Assembly: GCF_036898095.1 (NCBI RefSeq)
Contig: NC_090765.1
Span: 27,203,678 to 27,267,677, forward strand
Direction: 5' to 3'
DNA length: 64,000 bases
Origin: Palaemon carinicauda
Lineage: Eukaryota > Arthropoda > Malacostraca > Decapoda > Palaemonidae
Below the pieces are notes generated by a model that saw only the letters and a list, made by a program, of their open reading frames with translations, was not told where the DNA came from and searched no databases. How positions within the stretch are numbered: the stretch's first letter is position 1; each line of letters opens with the position of its first letter. Both the position numbers and the translations under genes were made by a program. This document shows, in pieces, positions 55,874-64,000 of this stretch.

Positions 55874-57777
55874 TAAGAGTTAAGAAAGCTCTCTTGACTG
55901 ATCTGGCAAGAACCGTTTTCTTGAACGAGGAAGGTTTCTGGGGTCTGCCCTTCAAAAACTGCGAGGGCGGGCTTTGAGGCAAAGCCTGTGTAAAGTCCTC
56001 CGGATATAACTCCGCTAGAACCACCAGCAATCTCTTAAGATCAGCTGCGTGAAGCGTTTCCTGTGTTTCCCCTTCTGAAATTTCATCGAAGGGGACAGCG
56101 ATCTCCGGAGTAGAATGAGTAGGAGAAACACACGCCTCATCCTGTCGATTCTCGTCGTCCAGCATGTTTTCATCATGCTGTGATGGAACATAATGCATGA
56201 TTCCAGGAAGTTGTGAGAAAGCGTCACGCTTGCGTGCGTCCTGCCAACATCCCGCATGTTTCCAGGGAGAGTCATGCTTGTGAAGCGTCCATCATGCTGC
56301 GAGGAAGCGTCAACACTGCGTCCAGCGTGCTGCGAGGGAATGTCCTGCTCGCATACGTCCAGCATGCCGCGAGGGAGCGTTAACTGCGCGTCAAGCATGC
56401 CGCGAGGGAGAGACAACCGAGCGTCTACCATGCTGCGGGGAAACGTCCTGATCGCATGTGTCCAGCCTGCTGTATGCGTCCAGCATGGCGCGAGGGAGCA
56501 TCCAGAACCTTGTCGTTTCCCGTAACGCGTTCCGATCGCTGTGAGGGAGCGTCACTGAGTGCTGAAGTAACTCGCTGGCCGATCGCGCCTTGGTTAGATC
56601 TGGTTCCTTTCCTTGGCCTCTTGATATCCTTCGGTTCTTTCTTTTGTGACTTGTAGGCATCAAACAGGGACGTAATTGACCTCTTTAGCTCTGAAAGGTC
56701 TGACGCTTGCGGCGCATCCAGACTGCTGCTAGGGGGCGTCGCAATTCCTATCGCTACCTGAACTGTGTTCTGATCGCTGCAAGGGAGCGTCTACTGGGGT
56801 TGTCTGGCCAAGAGGAGGAGAAAGCCCTTACGACATCTCCCAATCCTGGGGAGGGGGAGAAGCGTGTACAGAAGTAAAGCGTGCGTCCTCTTTCTCCGAC
56901 GAACTATGTGCCCTATGCGACTGCTTAGGCGCTGACACGTCGTCTTCCTCCGAAAGAAAAACTTCCGGCGAGCTCAAGTTACTGCAGGATGGTTGCTGGA
57001 ACTTAGCAGGAGACCTACGTCTCTTGAGAGGCCTTGAAAGAAGATGTTGACTCCAACCGCATCTAGGTCTTGCATCCTCCGAAGAGGACAAACACTTCCT
57101 CATTTCGCCTTTCCTGCGGCGAGGGGGAGCATCCTGGGATGCGTCAATAGGATCACTCGATGGGACGTCCGTTCGTTGTTTAATGTCTCTCATCTTCCTT
57201 CGCCTTTCCTTCTCCCAGGGGTTGGGGAGCATGGAAGAGGTTCCGGGCTAGGAGTATGATAGACACGAACGGACGCTCCCTCCATTTCACTATCACTACT
57301 GTATTCACAAACTTGCGTTGCAACCCACACATTGCCCCCCCCCCCCCCCCACATCACTTCTTTTTCCGAAGTAAGGGATTGCACTAGTGCACCAAAGGCT
57401 GAAATTGCAGCCAACACATCCTCCAAAGAAGGCTCACTTACCTCCGACACCTTAGCGGGGTCTGATACTACTGCCTTAGGATTAGGAATAGAAATATTAG
57501 TATCAAGCACATTAGAAGGAACATAACTATCGGAAGATCTATTAGAAAGAACACTAGCAGATCTAGCTCCCCTAAGCCTGTCCTTCTCTAATCACTTAAC
57601 ATAGCCATCAAACTCCTTCCACTCTCTATCAGATAAAGACTCACATTCATTGCATCTGTCAGTAAAGGTACATTCATGCCCTCTGCAACTTTTACATATT
57701 GAGTGAGGATCAAGCGAGGCCTTAGGCATTCGAGTCTTGCATCCTTTAACACACCTTCTAATTACAGAGTCAGCCAT
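55866..57777 (-). pseudogene. DIRS gag N-terminal region, copy 6 (several frame breaks)
   Basis: The N-terminal piece 57777-57592 (MADSVIRRCVKGCKTRMPKA) holds a Cys/His cluster (CVKGC, DPHSICKSCRGHEC, RCNEC), a putative zinc-binding start of DIRS gag, and ends at a TGA after DGYVK. The same frame continues (57510-57190, SLEDVLAAISAFGALVQSLT), but a poly-C run of 16 at 57335-57350 and later shifts move coding to frames at 57232-56828, 56663-56391, 56431-56015 and 56198-55866. Around 56.2-56.5 kb the protein is a tandem repeat (LPRGMLDA type). It is a broken gag that joins the core at 54911-55873. Confidence 0.65.
56230..56520 (-). repeat. Tandem repeat in gag of DIRS copy 6
   Basis: Degenerate units of about 36-40 bp carrying 'gcgtccagcatgccgcgagg' and variants recur some seven times. 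They encode alternating readings such as LPRGMLDAQL and SQHAGRSVDA. Confidence 0.7.
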
Positions 57778-58151
57778 TTTGTAAACTAGAAAATAGTAAA
57801 CTATCAGTCCAGGTCAAAATAACCAACAGTCTATCTAAACCGAGTGAAAAGTCAAAAGGGAAAATCCAAAAAAGCAGCGAAAGCCATCAACAATAATCAA
57901 ACAAAAGGTACTTCACCAATTTGTAGATAAAGTAAACCACAACGAAACGAATTTCCGACGTGTTGTCTAGATCAACGGCAGGGAATTTCTGAGGTATGTT
58001 GGGAATGGTTCCAGTTACCTACTGAGAGGGCGCTTAGGTATGACCACCTGCTCACCTGATGGTGATTGCCGCGAGATTTGCATTTCTGCCGTGCGCGCGA
58101 CGAATCGACGGGATTAAGCTACCTGGGAAGTTACATATTTAAAAGTAAGAT

Positions 58152-58425
58152 GTTTTTCAGCATTAGCATTTCTCCCTACTGAAGATGTTAAAGAGGCCTA
58201 TGAGGAACTGATAGACGATGACGAAATATCTTCCAAAATAATTGTTACTTTGATGTGACTTACATGGGAGTCGTAAGAGTACGTGGTGCGAGACGAAGGA
58301 GAGATCCATCTATTTTCCCATTAGATGTATGAAATGTTAATGAGCGTATTCAAGATTTACCCAGCACAAACAATGCTGCAAAGAGGTTTCATTCTGCTAT
58401 AAAACGTTCAGCAGGTTTAATTTTC
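58152..58425 (+). pseudogene. MULE-type transposase C-terminal relic
   Basis: The plus strand reads FFSALAFLPTEDVKEAYEEL, then after a one-base shift YFDVTYMGVVRVRGARRRR, DPSIFPLDV, a stop, then NVNERIQDLPSTNNAAKRFH. This order (ALAF-x-P..DV, Y-x-x-T-Y-x-G, P-x-x-FP, W-N-x-x-x-R, TNN-x-x-E/K-x-x-H) is that of the end of Mutator-like/FLYWCH-associated transposases. A frameshift and a stop at the usual W-N tryptophan make it a pseudogene. No terminal repeats were found. Confidence 0.6.
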
Positions 58426-58436
58426 TATTTGGGAAG

Positions 58437-58640
58437 TTATGGATTGGCTAGGGTTTTTTTTTCTTATATGGATTGGCTAGGGTTTTTTTTTTGTTTCTTA
58501 TATGGATTGGCTTGGGTTTTTTTTTTTTTTCTTATATGGATTGGCTAGGGTTTTTTTTTTTTTCTTATATGGATTGGCTAGGGTTTTTTTTTTTTCTTAT
58601 ATGGATTGGCTTGGGTTTTTTTTTTTCTTACATGGATTGA
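58437..58640 (+). repeat. Minisatellite, six-plus units with poly-T
   Basis: The unit is TATGGATTGGCTAGGG followed by 8-14 T and CTTA, about 29-35 bp, with the T run varying from unit to unit. Some units read TTGGCTTGGG. It directly follows the MULE relic. In one frame it encodes YMDWLGFFFF-like repeats, which I regard as meaningless. Confidence 0.9.
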
Positions 58641-58654
58641 AACGATTTAAAATT

Positions 58655-58735
58655 GGACCAAATGTCCATCGGATAAAAAGACATTGGACAAAAAGACATG
58701 GTCGAAGGGACATCGGACGAAAAGCCGGCACACAC
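58655..58735 (+). repeat. Short tandem motif (GACATCGGACAAAAA type)
   Basis: Four degenerate copies of a roughly 15-17-base motif: 'gtccatcggataaaaa', 'gacattggacaaaaa', 'gacatggtcgaag' and 'gacatcggacgaaaag'. No function inferred. Confidence 0.6.
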
Positions 58736-58740
58736 AAATA

Positions 58741-61064
58741 ATTCCCCTTTTACATTTATGATCTACATGACCGATTCCCCAGGAACTATATAAGCATCTC
58801 AGTTATCCAGCAAAGAATAATTAGATTATAGTGACCGGTAATATCATTTAACAAATTACATTTAGTTGATTTAGCTTTGAATTGTGATCCACTCTATACC
58901 TGGGCATTGATTGTTAACATCTTATTATCACTCAAAAGTGCCTCAGTTGAGTACTGTAGTTTCAAAATCATCCTTTTTTCTTATCTATTTTCCATTTAAT
59001 GTTGAGATTTTTTATATCAAATAACTGACGTAAGGATAAAAGATACAGTATTATCCAAGAAAAAATTAACAGTTACACTATATGTAACTTTTTTTTTCAA
59101 ATCAATTATTACAATATCTAATTGAATCTAAATATTTACATATATATATTATAGTATCTTCTTTTACAATTTTGTTTATGTTTATAAATAAAATATACAA
59201 AATTCATGTATAAAACATAGTATAATTTTGGGATATTTCATTAAAAATATCTACAATACTGTACATATTTTTTTTTGTATAAATTTTGGCTCTTCATCCA
59301 TAATTTCACTATTGATACTATACGGTACTATCATTAAAATCTTTATGATTTTAAGAGTAACTTATATCATAGTCAGATAATGTCTTTTCACTAACAATAT
59401 CACAGGATATCCTGATAGTAACAGTACTCTAAGATAAAAAGTAACAGTACTTTAAGATAAAAAAAAATTATATAATGAGCAATGACCATTCAGTGCAAGA
59501 TAATAACAAGGGGGGTAGGTGGAGTTGTGGGGATAAGAAATATTATACAATAAAAAAACCTCATCTAAGCAACAATAAATTCTGCATTTTCATTGGCTAA
59601 ATTCATTACACTCCTCCCACCATAGAACTAAACCAATCAGCCCAGATAACGTAAGTGGTAATTTTGAGAAGCAACAGTGGGCAACTAAGTAAGAATTACG
59701 CATCACTAAAGGTAGCCATTGACACTTGCTGAGTTAGTCTCAGATCTCCCTGCTAAAATGCTTCACTCTATACCCTTAGAGTGCCTGTAAACGAACTCTC
59801 ACAGAATTTTGCTTGATAATTCAGTATATGAATAATTCTACTACGAAAAAAGGATGATTTTGAGAAGAAATAAACATACTTTGAAAATTATGACAAATAC
59901 AAAATAAATGCTACAAAAAATATAAGGCATCTTGTTATTCTGACCTACAATAAGAAAGCTACGCCCAAAGTTTTGATGATGGCTTGCAATTCTAATATGA
60001 CAATTGCTAAAACCCATGAAAATCAGGTTCCAGTATGCACTGTGACATGAAATTTCCATTTTAAAGTAAATCATTTGGATTTATTAAGATTCATGGGTCA
60101 AGTATAGTTTAGATTTATGTAAAGTTCATTTGTGACATGCCAGGCCTAAAAGATGAAAGTTATATCATTTCAACTAACAAGTATAACTTAATCTTGGCCC
60201 TAAAAGATCTATGAATCACTTGTGTAAGTGATAAGATAAGCTAAAAGCTTATCACATTGGTGTCATAACAACTACTTGACTTGAGCTAAAAGCATAACAG
60301 ATTATCTTACAACATAGTTATCAATTAAGCTATTGAAATCAGGCTAGCCTTATTGTATTTGCAAAAACAATACTTTACTGTAGGCCTACCTCACCCTTAT
60401 GTCTGAACATATGATGCAATACTATTGGTAAAGCCTTTCCTGAATTTATGACATAACCTACCTTAGAAGAGTAAATGAATAACAGGTAAAACGATAGCAA
60501 AGCCGACAGTCATTCAAACAAGAATACTACTCAAAGAGACTACTGACACATACTGTAATTAGTTCCCTCGAAATTGACATTATGCCAGACACAAATACCG
60601 TTACTGAGCTCGCCTACAGCTGGTTTACACATAACTTACATCCGTAATTAGGAGAATTAACACCCAAGTGTCCCGGTAATCACGCTGACTCACAGGCTAA
60701 CTAGAGGTAGCCGATTCAAGATATTGGCATTGACTGATATTACATAATCTAGCCATTCTATCTAGTTCAATCAAGTTCTCCATTCCTAAAGGACTTAACT
60801 ACGAGCTACCAGGATTAAGGATATCGTACTTACACAGGCAGCCATCGACAAATAATTAGTATTAAGGAATCTCAGTAACTGGCACCAGTTGGTGCCATTC
60901 ATGAATCGAATGACAAATCACTGGGGTGCCACACCTCCCAAATACTAAACAAAACTACGCATGCACTTCTAACTAATTATACAGTTACTTCAAACAACCC
61001 TGGACTTTCATGATACATTCTTAATGATATTCATGTACAACAAGAGAAGCAAAGGCCAACAAAC
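58741..61064. other. AT-rich DNA, probable first intron
   Basis: No exon or element was recognised. If the exon at 61065-61101 is real, this is the start of its first intron on the minus strand. One possible acceptor near 59785 opens only onto frames with early stops and was not accepted. Confidence 0.4.
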
Positions 61065-61101
61065 CTTCACCGTTCTCGGTCACTTTCTCAGCAGACGCCA
61101 T
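61065..61101 (-). CDS. Candidate first coding exon of an unrecognised host gene
   Basis: On the minus strand an ATG in good context (G at -3 and at +4) opens MASAEKVTENGE and runs to a donor-like site (GAAG|GTTTGT) in phase 1; the unspliced frame stops soon after. GC content is higher here than in the flanks. The phase fits the acceptor of the exon at 39414-39541. No domain or homolog is recognised. Only 55 bases separate the ATG from a MITE (61157-61406), so the promoter or 5' UTR would overlap or adjoin that element. The alternative is a chance frame in a short GC-richer patch. GTGAAG at 61070 is another possible donor. Confidence 0.4.
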
Positions 61102-61156
61102 ATCAACACACTACTAGTAATTTCACGTTCACGCGAGCTCACGAGCTCTCCCAAAC

Positions 61157-61406
61157 CAGGGTTGCCAGATTATTTCGACAGGATTATCGTACACGAGGCT
61201 TAAAATTGTCGTTTTTCAACCAAAATTATCGTACACAGTTTCAATATAATTATTAGGGAGTTACATGATTGACTTATTTCAAAATATTTTAGTATAATTG
61301 TTTCATTAAACACACATTTGTATATGCCTAAGGTATGTATCGTACATCGTACTGGACCTAAAATAATCGTACATGTACGATAATTATCGTACGAATGGCA
61401 ACCCTG
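61157..61406. mobile_element. hAT-like MITE upstream of the candidate first exon
   Basis: The ends CAGGGTTGCCA and TGGCAACCCTG are inverted copies 250 bp apart. The flanks TCCCAAAC (61149-61156) and CTCCAAAC (61407-61414) agree at 6 of 8 positions, suggesting an old 8-bp duplication as made by hAT elements. The interior repeats 'attatcgtac' and 'aatcgtacatgtacgataat', an inverted, subterminal-repeat-like pattern. No coding capacity. Confidence 0.65.
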
Positions 61407-61414
61407 CTCCAAAC

Positions 61415-63970
61415 TTTCCCGAATGCGTTTCATGAACATTATTTGGTTACGTTACCTTGTGTTAACAAACCGTTTAAAACTTTGCGTGGCATAAAATTAT
61501 ACTTTTATAAATGAATATCTATATGTCGAGCCAATTATTTATTGACAAAAAATGTAAATATTAAATAAAAACTGCATCACGATCATTTATTTTTGACAGG
61601 GAACGTACCCATCAATCATCGTCGAATCACTGTTATTGAAACGTTGTGTGTTTTCATATGTGTTTCATGAAGTATATATATTATATAATTAGATAGAATC
61701 CAAAACAAACTTAAATGATTAATCAAGTAAATGACATATGAAACTTCCAGTGATAGATTTACAATTCCTTTAATCATATTACGTATCTCTAATTGTGGAG
61801 ATACTACACAACATACTTATTACAATGGCCTTATGGTAGAAGTTAGCTTAAGGTCATGACCGGCACTGACCCTAGATATCCTACCAGGATACCTATGGTC
61901 ACTGCCATAGAGGTGGTAAGTGGTTTGTATAATACAAAAATGAAAGGAAAGGATACGTGTTCCTTAAACCTCTCCCTCGAAGGAAATCAACAAATCGATA
62001 CTTGAGAAATACCTAACCATGATAAAACGTTTATTAGTGTTATTCGTAATAGTGTAAGAGGTCAAATTAGTGAAAACTGTAAAGATGACAAACACACCCC
62101 TTTTAATAACTAAATTCTAAAAAAAATCTGCTAAGACTATAACCCCTAAAAGATAGGAGCAACCAGGCAACAACTATGGGTTCCGCATCTATTTTTGGAC
62201 ACCCCTCTATCGCCCTTCACTTGATGTTTCGGGTTAGCTTTTTATTTGTTTGCTATAACTTAAGGTTACTTAGAATAATTCTATTTCTTTTGAATTAAAG
62301 CAGTATTTCATCATAAGATTTCGTTTATTCCATGTAAACAAAATTTTATTTTTGAATTCATGGGAAAACTTAACAAAATGTGGTCTTTTAACAATTCTTG
62401 CCAGGGTGCCACAACGGATTTAGACCTGATAAGACGACTAAAATACACTACAATACGATACAGTGCACTTCGGAGACTAGAAAGAATTAAACGAAACATT
62501 TTATGAGAAAAATATTAATAAAACTACTTCTATTAGCAATTATAACCTAAGCTTCATCAAAAGAATTGGTCGGATATTAAAGCAAATAGCCACGTTATTT
62601 CAATAGGAGATGAAATCGTCTAACCCAGTGAGTGATGACATAAAATTACTTATAGAACTTTTGTGGAGTTTGTAAAAACTGGTAAATTTACTTATCTTTT
62701 TACTTTAACGGAGTCAACTTGATTCAGTCGCACTATTGAATTCAAACAGTAAATGCAAGAGAAGCAATAACTCCTGCAAAATATTATTATATTTTTTCAC
62801 CGAATGTCGAGACGGAATAAGAGCTCCAATGATTGTTATTACCATTTCCACCGAATATCGATTAGCATATTGTATGTAAATCAAACATCCAATTCTCAAA
62901 ATCGTGTGTCCTAAATTAAATATAAGTTACTCTATAGGATATAAGGCTTACTTACTTTGTTATTTGTAAAGGATGTAATTTATTATTATTTTATATTGTA
63001 TATATGAAGTCATTGTATTGATCCTTTTGTAAAAAAAAAAAAAATTATGAATATTATGACATACATATAACGCATTCCCACTTACTTTTGTTCATCAAAT
63101 GATAACAATTAACTACTCTGATTTCACGGAATTAGCAAGTCGGTCCCCAACTGTAGGCCTATTCTATTTTCTCTCGCTACCCAAAGAAAATGGGCTGGCT
63201 GTCTCAACCGGAAATGAAATGACAAACTTGTCACAATCTTGGTAGGCCTAATGGTGTTTCCAATGAAGGATTCAACCACTGGTGGAAAACTACCGTAAAA
63301 TATGTGACATTTAAGAATGAGATTGGCTCGCATTTCTTGTTTCTATTGGCAATAGAATCATAACAAGCGGAGTTGCAGTAAATTATTGTGAATCTGAACT
63401 CACTGAAATCAGGCGATGTTCAATTTGACCTTTCAATGACACAGGTCATGGTGTCATTTTGAAACCCATGTGTGGTTTTCTAGCTGTCATTAACATTAAG
63501 AGTGTATCTGTATTCGTTTGGGAATTATGACATATAGACATTCAATGACATTGAAAATTCGACTCCATTGAACTTTGAACTCGCCAATTGTGAAAACTAT
63601 GCATTTTCACTATTTTTATATACAGAATTATATTTTGGACCAAGAAAAGGAAGGTTCTGCTATTGATTTAAAGTGAATCGGCTAATATTTGACGGAGTTA
63701 TAGTCAAAAATAGATTCTGACCTTTCCGGTAACTGTGACTTTGACTTCAACCCTAAATCTAAATTTCGATGGGTCTATTATTGTGTACCATGGTGCATCT
63801 CTTCCGTTTCTAGATCTCAGAGAATTGCTAATCAATCAATCAATCAATCTTCCGTTTTCAGTACAGTGTGTTACGCTTGCTATTTTGAAAAATAATTCAA
63901 TAGCTGCAATAGACTTTTGTCCCACTCTCACTGATGCTACCATGTTAGAGATAAGGATAGAAAAGGCACG
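61415..63970. other. AT-rich DNA, no gene recognised
   Basis: Short frames only. The plus strand at 62400-62500 reads TTDLDLIRRLKYTTIRYSAL and the minus strand has 60-70-codon frames at 62311-62499, 62714-62899 and 63124-63333, but none has a recognisable domain or convincing splice sites. If the gene at 61.1 kb is real, this is its upstream region. Confidence 0.4.
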
Positions 63971-63972
63971 GG

Positions 63973-64000
63973 GATCATCATCATCATCATCATCATCATC
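63973..64000 (+). repeat. (ATC)n microsatellite at window edge
   Basis: ATCATC repeats run to the last base, so the array is cut by the window end. Confidence 0.9.

Larger units (their letters stand above)
53324..58140 (-). mobile_element. DIRS1-like element, copy 6 (hybrid or internally deleted)
   Basis: The left end (AAAATGACAAATTTAAAGTA) and an internal complementary region at 53570-53660 match the family of copies 1 and 3, and a recombinase tail remains at about 54790-54910. At about 54913 the sequence jumps directly to an RT N-terminal segment and a long gag region, so most of RT, RNase H and the recombinase is missing. The right end (about 57960-58140) is not an inverted copy of the left end, so the two halves may come from different families. 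A 630-bp dispersed repeat is inserted at 54062-54712. Right boundary approximate. Confidence 0.7.

Noticed and set aside
58502..58741. A Phe-rich membrane-like repeat protein
   Set aside because: It is a translation of the poly-T minisatellite.
59700..59800. A possible minus-strand exon after a tttacag acceptor near 59785
   Set aside because: All three frames meet stops within a few codons to about 10 codons and no domain is visible.

Overview
The window is eukaryotic genomic DNA, AT-rich and very poor in genes. It most resembles a decapod crustacean: long (GA)n/(CT)n arrays, many copies of a TACTGTA-type word, DIRS1-like tyrosine-recombinase retrotransposons (known from Decapoda), and interspersed repeats with AAT or GAT tails. 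The taxon is inferred from repeat content only. No rRNA, tRNA, CRISPR or bacterial-type operon was seen.

Layout. 1-12.7 kb: AT-rich DNA with small repeats and a TTAA-flanked MITE (10538-10839). 12.7-17.5 kb: a decayed DIRS reverse transcriptase, then two non-LTR (LINE) relics broken up by another repeat. 19.2-27.2 kb: a whole but decayed DIRS-like element (copy 1). A hAT-like transposon (23394-26520, 8-bp target duplication) sits in its gag region, and a TA-flanked fold-back element (24267-26255) sits inside the hAT. 27.9-31.6 kb: a LINE split by a TA-flanked element (28252-31068) made largely of (GA)n arrays and kilobase-scale duplications. 32.0-38.2 kb: a fold-back MITE, a LINE scrap and an internally deleted DIRS (copy 3). 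40.7-45.7 kb: two further DIRS relics and a LINE relic carrying a SINE-like insertion. 45940-52242: the best-preserved DIRS element (copy 5), with gag, RT/RNase H and recombinase frames, 159-bp inverted terminal repeats differing at one base, and an internal complementary region that spells out the circle junction. 53.3-58.1 kb: a hybrid or deleted DIRS (copy 6). 58.15-58.64 kb: a MULE transposase relic and a poly-T-rich minisatellite. 58.7-64 kb: AT-rich DNA with a possible first coding exon (61065-61101) and a MITE just upstream of it.

The only host-gene candidate is on the minus strand: a short first exon at 61.1 kb and a phase-compatible second exon at 39414-39541, separated by a 21.5-kb intron full of transposons. 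Its product is not recognised, and later exons would lie left of 39.4 kb or outside the window.

How the parts fit: all seven DIRS-derived blocks lie in the same (minus) orientation. Where visible, each carries the DIRS hallmark of an internal region complementary to both ends, and their junctions share an AAATG-type core. In the four copies where it could be read, the recombinase has kept its tyrosine region but lost part of the H-x-x-R motif. The window therefore looks like a graveyard of DIRS elements, with one copy fairly recent.
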